Position numbers and translations under genes: made by a program
NCBI GenBank assembly: GCA_946185535.1
Contig: CAMHJX010000027.1
Coordinates: 1-40,457, forward strand
Direction: 5' to 3'
Origin: an uncultured Bacteroidales bacterium
GTDB lineage: Bacteria; Bacteroidota; Bacteroidia; Bacteroidales; F082
Length of the DNA stretch: 40,457 bases
Shown here: positions 32,930 to 40,417 of the stretch, one piece after another
Position numbering within the stretch: position 1 is the first letter of the stretch
Layout of the letters: every line of letters starts with the position of its first letter
The notes under the pieces: generated by a model
Database searches by the model: none
Told to the model about the DNA's origin: nothing
The model's input: the letters and a program-made list of their open reading frames with translations, nothing else

Positions 32930-34057
32930 TTAAAACCCATACCCCACTCCAACTTTCCCCTCCACGGTCTGGAAATTGGTGGTCACGGCCTCCAACGAAA
33001 GCACAAAACCGCCCAAATGCGCCTGCAAGCCTGCCGACACATCCACACCTTGGAAACTGTATCCTTTTATCTTGTACCATAGCTGTTCCTTGTCCTGCCA
33101 GCAGAGGTTGTGCGCTCCATAGCCAACACCTACACGCACATAAATCGGTTCAACCACCCGCATCATGCCTCCAGCGATGACGGAAAGGCGGTCGGTGGCC
33201 TTCGTGCCGTTGTACATGGGCAGATGTCCGTCGTCAAGGAAGCCTTGGGCATCGGCTTGCGGGAGGTTGCCCATGCCCGTGAAGCTGCCGTTGGTCATGG
33301 CCGAGACGAACCAGCCGAAACGTTTCACCATTCCCACACTAAAGCCCATCGAGAACGGCTCGTAAGAGCCGTTAAGGGTGATGAAGGTTTCCCAGCGATT
33401 GGTTTTCTTGTTTACCAATGGAATTGTTTTCAGGCTCACCCTAACGACAACAGCAGTATCTTCCACGTTCACCTCCCCTTTTGCACTCTCATAGTTCGGA
33501 GCCTGCACCAGATAGGTATACGTTCCTTCCTTGACGCGCTTTCGAGCCGTGCCGTCCCAAGTGACCGGCCAAATCTCACCATCCACCTCAAGCATGGCAT
33601 TGGTGGGCGTGATTTGGAAGGTAAGGTATTGTTGCGCCACCTCTTCGTTATCATTCGTCGTCCCTTGCAGGACAATGCGATAGGTGAACAGCGACTCCAC
33701 CTTGGGCAAGTATTGCGTCAGATGCAAATCCCAAGGTCCCAACTTTTCATGCTTGATTTTCAAGGTCTTGATGCCTGGCGAAACCCAAACCCAGATTTCG
33801 CCTTCACGAAGCGTACGCGCCACCACGAATGAATTCCAGTCACATTCGAAGTGGAAGCCTTCGCGCAGTTCGGGCGCAATGTTTTGCGTGACAATGCGGA
33901 ACACTGCGCACTGTCGACCCCTCTCATCCTGCTTGATGTAGTTGCGAGCCGTCATATCCAATGGCAGAGGTTCAACACTGATAACCTTATAGTCTTGGGC
34001 TTTCAGGGTTAGCAACGAAATGGTGAAAGCCAACAAAAGTAAAATCCTTATCCTCAT
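32930..34057 (-). CDS. PEGA-like outer-membrane protein (short paralogue)
   Basis: 375 aa, signal peptide MRIRILLLLAFTISLLTLKAQ. Residues about 21-140 share a domain with the protein at 24871-27039: QDYKVISVEPLP, RGRQCAVFRIVTQNIAPE, EIWVWVSPGIKTLKI, LPKVESLFTYRIVLQGT. One PEGA-like module follows (about 150-215, TPTNAMLEVDGEIWPV to EGTYTYLVQAPNYESAKGEV). Then about 160 residues with barrel-like alternation (SMGFSVGMVKRFGWFVSAMTN, IYVRVGVGYGAHNL) end in the terminal GKVGVGYGF, whose last Phe fits the outer-membrane insertion signal. It has its own promoter, the best example of the shared GGACTAAT block. Next upstream is paralogue 2 of the LPP20/NTF2 family, so gene pairing is as at 22933-27039 although in separate units. 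Confidence 0.75.
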   Translation of the reverse strand: MRIRILLLLAFTISLLTLKAQDYKVISVEPLPLDMTARNYIKQDERGRQCAVFRIVTQNIAPELREGFHFECDWNSFVVARTLREGEIWVWVSPGIKTLKIKHEKLGPWDLHLTQYLPKVESLFTYRIVLQGTTNDNEEVAQQYLTFQITPTNAMLEVDGEIWPVTWDGTARKRVKEGTYTYLVQAPNYESAKGEVNVEDTAVVVRVSLKTIPLVNKKTNRWETFITLNGSYEPFSMGFSVGMVKRFGWFVSAMTNGSFTGMGNLPQADAQGFLDDGHLPMYNGTKATDRLSVIAGGMMRVVEPIYVRVGVGYGAHNLCWQDKEQLWYKIKGYSFQGVDVSAGLQAHLGGFVLSLEAVTTNFQTVEGKVGVGYGF

Positions 34058-34081
34058 TTATAAATCTTTTATTTCAGGCTG

Positions 34082-34122
34082 CAAATTTACAAATAGAGGA
34101 GGAATGGACAAAGAATTAGTCC
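34082..34122 (-). promoter_or_regulatory. Shared promoter block (copy 2 of 4), PEGA-like gene
   Basis: On the - strand: GGACTAAT (34122-34115), TTTG -33 box right behind it, CTCTATT in the spacer, then TAAATTTG (34089-34082). TTTG-N19-TAAATTTG is a textbook Bacteroidota promoter. The start codon follows 25 bp later. Confidence 0.8.
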
Positions 34123-34154
34123 AAAAAACTTAACAACTGCGGATTGCAAAGACT

Positions 34155-36083
34155 TTACCCACCCCATAAATCGGACAAGTCAAACAAATCCTCCATGGGC
34201 AGTTTGTCGTTCTGCCAGGCACGGACGTGGATGATAGGCTCATTGAAGCGCAAGTCGACCAGCAGGAAGAGATAGCCCACATCGCCATAGGTGTCGGAGA
34301 AATACTCCTGTCTCACGCGGATGCCGTAGAAATTCTTTCCGTTGGAAGCACGCTCAAAATCGGTTTCGGTGAAGTTCAGGTTGATGTATTTCTTTCTGCC
34401 GAAGTGTTCGCGCAAACGCCTCATATATTGGACCTTCGACAAGGTGTCGTATTTCACGCTCTCCGTAATGATGATACGGTCGTTATCCATCTTGCGTTGC
34501 ATCAGCTTGTTACCCACGATAATCAAGGCTTGCTCAGAGAAGATGCGCTCCAGATAGTCGATTCTTCCCAGGGCGTAGGCCGTCTGATAGTCTTCAAGGA
34601 AGCTCATCAGCAGCAAGCGCGAGTCGCGGTCCCAGTTACCCTTGCCCAAAATGTCGCTCTCGGCCACATCCGACAAGGTGAACGCCAACGACTCGACGAG
34701 GTTGTCGGCATTGAAACGGAAAGTGACGTCTTCGATAAACTGCTTCTTGTTGTTCAGGAAGCTGAACTGCATGGTGATACTGCGGCAGAGCGTGATGGGG
34801 CCAAAGTCCAGCAAACGGTATTGCGGTTTTCCTATGATGGAAGCCTTGCCATATTTGACAAGCTTGTTGAAGCTGTCGTAGCCCTCATCCGTGAAATAGT
34901 CCTTCACCGAGGCATACTCCTTGGTCCTGATGGCCAATTCGATGGCTTGGATGCGTTTCAAGATTTCTTCATGGTCGTGAGCGACAGTTTCATACTTTTC
35001 GCTTGTAGGCTCGGCGGCCAAAGTATCAATCAGTTGGGATTCCTCAGCCGACTCCACCACAGGCTCAATTGAGTTTTCGCGCAACGAATCGGGAATAACC
35101 ACGCGCTTAGTGGCCGCAGCGAAGGTCTTGTTGCCTTTGGTCTTGATTATTTCGTAGATGTCGGTTGGGGTCTCACTCTCGTCATATCTGTAAGTGATGT
35201 ATAAATCAACCTCATCGATGTCTTCGTACTGCAAGTCCAAAGTGCCCACACCGTCTCTGACGCGAGGTCCGCCCTGGTCGGAGGTAATGCCGTCGTTGTA
35301 TGTGTAGTCGAGGTTAGTCACCTTCTTGGCCATGCCCCTATCTACAAATTCAATATTCAGGATTACCTTGTATTTGTTCTGGAAATCGTTGATGGGCACT
35401 TGCTGGTAGGCAACCGGAGTCACGCGAATGGCGTTCATCAAATTCTCGATTTGAGTCTCAACGAGGCGTGCGGCAGGTTCTTTCCTCCCCCCCTGCTCGA
35501 TGGTGATATTCGTCCCGAGACTAAGCACATAGCTCCAATACCAATACTTCAAGGCATCGCCTATCCTGACATCCTTCACCGCCTTGCAGCCTTCCGAATA
35601 GTAATGGTGCACATCGCTGGCCAACTTCTCCTCTTTCTCCTTCCGAGCTTCCTTCTCGCGTTCCATAATCTCATCATAGATTTCCTTGACCTTCCCTTTG
35701 TCGATATAGACGAAGACCGTGTATTTCTTGTTTCTCCTCTCTGGCTTACCCACGACGAGCGTTTGGTAATCCGTGAGGCGCACATTGGTGAAGGTCTCCG
35801 AAACCTGTTCGAACAGTACAGTTTCATCTATCTCGCCACTCTCCATACGATGGGTGAGGTCATATTTTGAATACGACTGCACATTGGTCATGATTTGTCC
35901 GGCCAGCTGATGCACAGCGCTGGTCTTGGCCTGATCCAACGAATCAGCCGAAGCTGAGGCAAAGAGATATTGGTCGGAAGCCGCCTGCACCTGTTGCATG
36001 ATGGTGCGTGCCTGCTTCATATCCTGGGCCGAAGCCGAAACGAAGGTAAGAAAAAGGATTAAGGGGAGTAATAATTTCTTCAT
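34155..36083 (-). CDS. Exported LPP20-like / NTF2-like protein (paralogue 2)
   Basis: 642 aa from ATG 36083 (36101 would add MTKSQY before the signal). Signal peptide MKKLLLPLILFLTFVSASAQ. LPP20/FlgT-like part about 30-130 (SLDQAKTSAVHQLAGQIMTN to KYTVFVYIDKG), a very charged helix 130-155, helical 156-190 (YYSEGCKAVKDVRIGDALKY), a beta-rich middle part 220-300 with LDYTYNDGITS and RVRDGVGTLDL, a low-complexity linker 330-370, then NTF2-like modules about 375-490 and 490-625 (FLEDYQTAYALGRIDYLERI). The final ~250 residues are very similar to paralogue 1 (YINLNFTETDFxxAS, GYLFLLVDLR, IIHVRAWQ). It is transcribed from its own GGACTAAT-type promoter. It probably works with the PEGA-like protein encoded next; function unknown. 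Confidence 0.8.
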   Translation of the reverse strand: MKKLLLPLILFLTFVSASAQDMKQARTIMQQVQAASDQYLFASASADSLDQAKTSAVHQLAGQIMTNVQSYSKYDLTHRMESGEIDETVLFEQVSETFTNVRLTDYQTLVVGKPERRNKKYTVFVYIDKGKVKEIYDEIMEREKEARKEKEEKLASDVHHYYSEGCKAVKDVRIGDALKYWYWSYVLSLGTNITIEQGGRKEPAARLVETQIENLMNAIRVTPVAYQQVPINDFQNKYKVILNIEFVDRGMAKKVTNLDYTYNDGITSDQGGPRVRDGVGTLDLQYEDIDEVDLYITYRYDESETPTDIYEIIKTKGNKTFAAATKRVVIPDSLRENSIEPVVESAEESQLIDTLAAEPTSEKYETVAHDHEEILKRIQAIELAIRTKEYASVKDYFTDEGYDSFNKLVKYGKASIIGKPQYRLLDFGPITLCRSITMQFSFLNNKKQFIEDVTFRFNADNLVESLAFTLSDVAESDILGKGNWDRDSRLLLMSFLEDYQTAYALGRIDYLERIFSEQALIIVGNKLMQRKMDNDRIIITESVKYDTLSKVQYMRRLREHFGRKKYINLNFTETDFERASNGKNFYGIRVRQEYFSDTYGDVGYLFLLVDLRFNEPIIHVRAWQNDKLPMEDLFDLSDLWGG

Positions 36084-36145
36084 ATACTGCGATTTAGTCA
36101 TAATACCATCATTACCCTCAATAGAATTTTACACTATTGAGCGTG

Positions 36146-36187
36146 CAAATTTACAAAATAGAGATGGCATAGACAAAAAATTAGTCC
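36146..36187 (-). promoter_or_regulatory. Shared promoter block (copy 3 of 4), LPP20/NTF2 paralogue 2
   Basis: On the - strand: GGACTAAT (36187-36180), TTTTTTG with a -33 TTTG at 36177-36174, CTCTATT, then TAAATTTG (36153-36146), giving TTTG-N20-TAAATTTG. It is 63 bp before ATG 36083. Ungapped alignment with the 22810 copy. Confidence 0.8.
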
Positions 36188-36229
36188 TGTTGTTATGTTT
36201 ATTTTGTATTCATTACTGGGTTCAGAGGG

Positions 36230-36395
36230 CTGCAACCCAATGCCAAATATAACAAACACAAACTTACCATAAATCCCCCACGAATTTGCCATTAATTATG
36301 CGGCTGCCACAATGCTTCGACATGCTCAGCATCCTTGTGACAGCCCTACACCACCCCACCCAGGCTGTAGGGTTGTCGTATCACGGCAGTCGTTC
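36230..36395 (+). repeat. Interspersed repeat, copy C, without the nested insert
   Basis: The leader AACAAACACAAACTTACCAT, then AAATCCCCCACGAATTTGCC joined directly to ATTAATTATGCGGCTGCC: the nested insert seen in copies A and B is absent, giving the empty-site form. The long hairpin is present (about 36299-36390) but its left arm carries an extra GCTTCGACATGCTCAGCATC mini-repeat. The right end of the element is missing; instead the sequence passes directly into the truncated gene on the other strand. Confidence 0.75.
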
Positions 36396-36538
36396 TCCAC
36401 AGCAATAGCGATGGCATCGTCGGGAGAAACATTCAATGGCGCATAATAGGTGTATTCCCCCGACACCTTGCACTCTCTCTGAGCGAAAAGCACCGTGGGG
36501 AATACAAATAGAATGAGCAACAATGACTTACGCCACAT
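36326..36538 (-). pseudogene. Truncated LPP20-like exported protein cut by a repeat
   Basis: The frame starts 12 bp after the LPP20-like gene at 36551-37186. It has a clear signal peptide (MWRKSLLLILFVFPTVLFAQ) and a domain start RECKVSGEYTYYAPLNVSPD, a pattern that opens longer LPP20-like exported proteins of Bacteroidota. At about residue 49 (near 36392) the frame runs into interspersed repeat copy C; the rest (DCRDTTTLQPGWGGVGLSQG) is translated repeat hairpin. No continuation of the gene is found in the window. It is a remnant or, less likely, a short secreted peptide. Confidence 0.75.
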
Positions 36539-36550
36539 TATACTATAGAA

Positions 36551-37186
36551 TTAGTCGCCTAAAATTTTATCAAGTTCCTTGGCAAGGTCATTGGCTTCTT
36601 TTTCAAGTTCACCTCTCATAGCTTCCTTGGCAGCTCTCATGGCCAATGCCTGACTGTAATAGGCAATGACACGCACTTCGACATTGCCATTGGGAAGGTC
36701 GCGATACACCTTCACGGGTACAATCACTTGCCCTAACCTTTGAGCTACAAGGTTTTTACCAGCGCCCACACTTGTGGCCAACGAAGTGGCATCGTCCTTT
36801 GAGATTTCCCTGTTGGCTAATTTGTTGTCAATGATTTGGATGACACGGGTTTCCATCTTACCAGCCAAATTCAGCTTTGCCAAATTCTCAGCTTGGAACA
36901 AGGCGGCATCATAGATTTGGCCTGGGGTCATTGCCTCACCTTGGATGAATTTGTCATAGCCATAGTCGTCCTTCTGCATCTGCATCTTGTACGACTCTAT
37001 CAATTGCATTTCAATTGTCGGGTTGCCCGGAGCTGCTTTCCAGCCCTCTTTCTTCAGGATCTTAGCTTCTTTTTTGGCATTCTTTTCGATGGTTTTCATC
37101 TCTTTCTTGCTCAGTTGTGCATAAGAAGTGGGCATTGCAACGGCCATGGCGACCACGAGCATCAAAAACATACCTAGTTTTTTCAT
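36551..37186 (-). CDS. LPP20-like exported protein
   Basis: 211 aa, signal peptide MKKLGMFLMLVVAMAVAMPTSYAQ. A lysine-rich helix follows (about 26-48), then an LPP20-like domain: PGQIYDAALFQAENLAKLNL, TRVIQIIDNKLANREI, and the beta strand YRDLPNGNVEVRVIAYYSQ, ending in an amphipathic helix (AMRAAKEAMRGELEKEANDL). No lipobox. Such domains occur in outer-membrane-associated proteins (Helicobacter LPP20, Vibrio FlgP). It heads a unit with the truncated gene at 36538 and carries a version of the shared promoter block at 37248-37276. Confidence 0.7.
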   Translation of the reverse strand: MKKLGMFLMLVVAMAVAMPTSYAQLSKKEMKTIEKNAKKEAKILKKEGWKAAPGNPTIEMQLIESYKMQMQKDDYGYDKFIQGEAMTPGQIYDAALFQAENLAKLNLAGKMETRVIQIIDNKLANREISKDDATSLATSVGAGKNLVAQRLGQVIVPVKVYRDLPNGNVEVRVIAYYSQALAMRAAKEAMRGELEKEANDLAKELDKILGD

Positions 37187-37247
37187 TTTGATTTTCCTTT
37201 CTTTAGTTTTGCGTTGATTTATTGATTTGTTTGTTTGATTTGCCTAT

Positions 37248-37276
37248 TAGAGTCGTCAACTAACAAAGATTAGTCC
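37248..37276 (-). promoter_or_regulatory. Shared promoter block (copy 4 of 4), LPP20-like gene
   Basis: GGACTAAT (37276-37269) is followed by CTTTG and, at the same spacing as in the other three copies, CTCTA (37252-37248). The -7 region is degenerate (TAATAGGC-like), 62-70 bp before the start. Between 37277 and the stop of the next gene the DNA is very AT-rich. Confidence 0.65.
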
Positions 37277-37365
37277 AATTTTTTTTGAAATATTTTTCTG
37301 ATTTATATAATTTATTGATTATCAATTTATTATTTTTTTATACAAACAGCACAATTGCCAACTCA

Positions 37366-39171
37366 TCAAAAATTGCCTAATCCATACAATCCAAAATCAG
37401 GGTCGCGGTCGGGCTGCCAGGTGCGCACCTTGATGATGGGGTTTTCGGGGTCATTCAAGTCGACACAGAGGAAGAGATAGCCCGTGTCGCCATAGTTGGT
37501 GGAATAATAGTCCTGCTTGATCTGGATGCCGTACACCTCGCCGTAATCACCACCCGCCTTCACAACATCGTTGTTGGCAAAGTGAATGTTGACGTACTCG
37601 TTGCTGTTGAAACAACGCTGGAGGTGCTTGATGTATTCCGCCTTCGTGTGACGATTGTACTTGATGATATTGTTGTCCAAATATCGTGTCCGTTCCTCCT
37701 GGTTCTTGTAGTTGGTCTTTCTCACCACTGTTCCAGTGATAATCAGCGCGTTGTCATCGAAAATGCTCTCAATGTAGTCGAGGCGCTTCAAGGCAAAGGC
37801 GGTCTTGTAGTTTTCGAGGAACTGGGTGAGCACCATGCGGGCATTTTCGCTATAGTCGGTGCGTTTCAAGATGTCGGCCACGGCCTCCTCGCCCAGGCCA
37901 AAGGCCACACAGTTGATTTTGTTCTCTGCATTAAACGTAAAGCACACACTCTCAACGAACTTGCGCGTGTTGTTCTTGAAACTGAAACTCATCGGGATGC
38001 TGCGACAGATGGTTTCATCTCCCTTACGGATATAGGTCAGTTGAGGCTCTTCGAGGATGCGGGCATTGCCATAGTTCAACAGCTTATGGAACATTTCCTT
38101 GCCTTCAGGTGTAAAATACTGTTCCACAGACTTATAGTTTTTAGCCTTTACGGCTCCCAAGACCTTTCCCATAATGTCTTCCATGGAAGAGGTCTCCTCC
38201 TTGGAAACAACAGAAAGCGGCATCACGATCTCAGTCTCTTTTGCCGTCAATGCAGCAAGAGTCACTGGCTGCATCTCAGCTATGGTTTGGTTATCGCCAC
38301 CCACATTGATATAGGCATTGCGGAAGTTGCGGCCTTTCATCACCTCAACCACCGCTGCAATCTCCTTGTCGATCTGTGCCTCTCCGAGGTATTCGTATTC
38401 ACATTTGATTTTCAGGTTGTCGGTAGACACGCCGGGTTGCATCTCCATAGAGCCCAGGCCATCATTGGCACTATAGATGTTGGTATAGCCGCGTCCGTCG
38501 AAATAGGTGTAGTCGAGGCTCGCCACAGGCTTGTCTTTATAGCTGACATACAGGGTGACAAACTCTTCCTCTACCTTATATTTCCGAACTTTAACCTCTT
38601 TGAAGACCTCGTTGATCCTATCGGGAATCCAGGTCCTAAGCAGGGCATGGTCGGGGGTTTGGGGCTGCATGGTGTCAGGCAGGCTGGTCACCAGGCAGTA
38701 GCTCCAATAGTAATAGCGTAACACGTCGTCTATTTTCAGTCGCTCTTCGGCTTTTTGGGCAAGGTTGATGAAGTCCTCCGCCTTTTGTTTCCTAGCCTCA
38801 AAGATTTTGGCCACATCCTCCACCTCCACGTAACGAATCACGTGGGCATCGGGCTCTTGCGAAAGGGTGAGCACTTTAGTATTCGTCAAGGTGGCCTGCG
38901 AATAGGTCTTCATCACTGCCTGCATGGCCATTTTAGAATCCGTTTTACCTTCGGAATTGACATTGCCTATCACATTGGTGAACGAACTTTCCACGTTGAC
39001 GGAGATATTCTCCACCAAATGACGCAAGGCCTGTCGGTCGGCATCCTGATAACTCTCAGCCATGCCTTCACCCCAAAGGTATTTTCCGCTGTTTTTGATT
39101 TCGGTCACACTTTGGGCTGTCATGAGGACAGGCATCAGCGCCAAGCAAAACAAAAGTATATATTTTTTCAT
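37366..39171 (-). CDS. Exported LPP20-like / NTF2-like protein (paralogue 3)
   Basis: 601 aa from ATG 39171 (39210 would add a polar tail before the signal). Signal peptide MKKYILLFCLALMPVLMTAQ. The LPP20 pattern is clearest here: GKYLWGEGMAESYQDADRQA, LRHLVENISVNVESSF. The middle part has SLDYTYFDGRGYTN and GLGSMEM, corresponding to LDYTYNDGITS and VGTLDL of paralogue 2. The C-terminal part again has two NTF2-like modules (SVEQYFTPEGKEMFHKLLNY; NYKTAFALKRLDYIESIFDD) and ends VRTWQPDRDPDFGLYGLGNF. It differs from paralogues 1 and 2 in lacking a PEGA neighbour and the GGACTAAT block. Confidence 0.8.
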   Translation of the reverse strand: MKKYILLFCLALMPVLMTAQSVTEIKNSGKYLWGEGMAESYQDADRQALRHLVENISVNVESSFTNVIGNVNSEGKTDSKMAMQAVMKTYSQATLTNTKVLTLSQEPDAHVIRYVEVEDVAKIFEARKQKAEDFINLAQKAEERLKIDDVLRYYYWSYCLVTSLPDTMQPQTPDHALLRTWIPDRINEVFKEVKVRKYKVEEEFVTLYVSYKDKPVASLDYTYFDGRGYTNIYSANDGLGSMEMQPGVSTDNLKIKCEYEYLGEAQIDKEIAAVVEVMKGRNFRNAYINVGGDNQTIAEMQPVTLAALTAKETEIVMPLSVVSKEETSSMEDIMGKVLGAVKAKNYKSVEQYFTPEGKEMFHKLLNYGNARILEEPQLTYIRKGDETICRSIPMSFSFKNNTRKFVESVCFTFNAENKINCVAFGLGEEAVADILKRTDYSENARMVLTQFLENYKTAFALKRLDYIESIFDDNALIITGTVVRKTNYKNQEERTRYLDNNIIKYNRHTKAEYIKHLQRCFNSNEYVNIHFANNDVVKAGGDYGEVYGIQIKQDYYSTNYGDTGYLFLCVDLNDPENPIIKVRTWQPDRDPDFGLYGLGNF

Positions 39172-39270
39172 ATTGTTTGGTTTTTTCTTTATTATCGTTG
39201 CGTCCGGCAAGTAACGGCCGCACCACGAAGTCGATGCAAAGCTTGCATAGGCTATCGTGTTTTACGGCGA

Positions 39271-39303
39271 CAAATTTACGCAAAAATTCGCTTAACTTGC
39301 AAA
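39271..39303 (-). promoter_or_regulatory. Promoter of LPP20/NTF2 paralogue 3
   Basis: TTTG (39303-39300), 21 bp spacer, TAAATTTG (39278-39271) on the - strand. The leader is about 95 nt and includes a small ATGCAA-AGC-TTGCAT hairpin (39234-39248). The GGACTAAT/CTCTA block of the neighbouring promoters is absent. Confidence 0.7.
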
Positions 39304-39389
39304 AGGAATTTCAAATTTGGAAGAACGGGATTCATCGCGTCTCCCATGATTCAATGCATCCCCCATAATTCATCGCGCCACCACAATAA

Positions 39390-39520
39390 ACATCAAACAC
39401 GAATTGCCATAAATAAACCACGAATTTCCCATTATTCCTACGGCAGCCTAATATTGTTGTTTTATCGCATTGCAGATGCTGATATTCACGCCTCCAGAAT
39501 TTGAAAATTCGGGAGAACAG
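39390..39520 (+). repeat. Interspersed repeat, copy D, hairpin collapsed
   Basis: AACACGAATTGCCATAAATA, CACGAATTTCCCATTATTCC, then GGCAGCC directly joined to the right part (TCGCATTGCAGATGCTGATA and the AATTCGGGAG tail). Most of the long hairpin has been deleted. It lies directly behind the toxin gene's stop, in the same orientation as the other copies. Confidence 0.7.
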
Positions 39521-39530
39521 GAACAGGTAT

Positions 39531-39850
39531 TTATTCAGATGACTTCTTTAACAGGTTTATCAGATTCTTGACATCTCGTCGGTTTTGCCAAATCGTGACA
39601 ATTGTAACTACATCACCATCAATATAATAAACGATTTGATTTAATTTGGAAGGCAACGTACGGTAGACGACGCCTTCCTCTTCATCTTCCACAAAGCGTT
39701 TGCCAAGCATTGGAAAGTTCTCCAGCATTTCAGCAGTACGACGTATCTCGGCCAGAACTTCGGAGGCCTTTCGACCGCCAAACGAACTCCCGACATAATC
39801 AAGATGTCACGTAAGTCGTCACGCGACTGCTTGCTCCAATTAATCTTCAT
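39531..39850 (-). pseudogene. RelE/ParE-family toxin, frameshifted
   Basis: From ATG 39850 the frame reads MKINWSKQSRDDLRDIL, the usual RelE/ParE opening. The expected continuation is in the next frame: DYVGSSFGGRKASEVLAEIR, RTAEMLENFPMLGKRF, then a long C-terminal stretch ending NLLKKSSE at 39531. Restoring a single base near 39800 would rebuild a ~107-residue protein of normal size. So the gene carries a one-base deletion, or there is a sequencing error. Intact toxins of this family cut mRNA (RelE) or inhibit gyrase (ParE). It overlaps the antitoxin stop by 11 bp. Confidence 0.82.
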
Positions 39851-40112
39851 AGGTGGAAATCAATTGGTCCATCTCTTTCATCACCTCGTCGTGGGAGATG
39901 AGCTTTACGCGCCCAGCCCTGATGTCGCGGCCTCGTTGCAATGTCAGCGTCTTGGCCTCTTCGAGTGAATAGGTGCAAGGAATCTGTGGCTCGGGCTCTT
40001 GATTATCCTTTTCAATCAAAGCCATAGCGATTCGGGTCAAAATCCGGGTAAGCTCGGCAGCATCATACTGGCCATAATTCGGCAAGTTCAATTGTATGCT
40101 AACACCATCCAT
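39840..40112 (-). CDS. Antitoxin of a RelE/ParE-type toxin-antitoxin pair
   Basis: 90 aa from ATG 40112. A longer frame with a TTG start at 40142 overlaps the -7 box (40140-40147), so it is rejected. The C-terminal part YSLEEAKTLTLQRGRDIRAG plus VKLISHDEVMKEMDQLISTY resembles small antitoxins linked to RelE/ParE toxins in Bacteroidota; the N-terminal ~35 residues (VSIQLNLPNYGQYDAAELTR) have no DNA-binding motif I can name. It precedes and overlaps the frameshifted toxin. It lies between interspersed repeat copies D and E. Confidence 0.75.
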   Translation of the reverse strand: MDGVSIQLNLPNYGQYDAAELTRILTRIAMALIEKDNQEPEPQIPCTYSLEEAKTLTLQRGRDIRAGRVKLISHDEVMKEMDQLISTYED

Positions 40113-40139
40113 GACATTGTTTCCTTTTGTTCTCGCTTG

Positions 40140-40147
40140 CAAAAATA
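40140..40147 (-). promoter_or_regulatory. -7 promoter box of the toxin-antitoxin operon
   Basis: TATTTTTG on the - strand, 27 bp before ATG 40112. Confidence 0.6.
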
Positions 40148-40228
40148 CACATTTTCCCTAAAAATGGCCCATTCTTTGCGATTATTTCTTTGTGTCTTTC
40201 GGTTTTCTTATATCAAATACGGATGAAC

Positions 40229-40417
40229 GGAAAACACGAATGACCCTAAATGAACCACGCTTTTCCCATTATTCCTGCGGCCGCCTACGGCTGCCACACT
40301 GTGACAGCCCTACAACCCCACCATTGGGCTGTAGGGCTGTCGTATTACGGCAGCCGCTTATCGTTGTTTTTCCGCATTGCAAATGCTGATATTCTCGCCT
40401 CCCGAATTGCAAATCAC
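40229..40417 (+). repeat. Interspersed repeat, copy E, without nested insert
   Basis: AAAACACGAATGACCCTAAA, CCACGCTTTTCCCATTATTC, then a full hairpin: left arm from 40288 (CGGCTGCCACACTGTGACAG and on), right arm ending 40356 (TAGGGCTGTCGTATTACGGC and on), then TTCCGCATTGCAAATGCTGA and CTCCCGAATTGCAAAT. The terminal GGGAG half-stem is lost. The 40 bases after it to the window end hold no recognisable gene. Confidence 0.8.
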
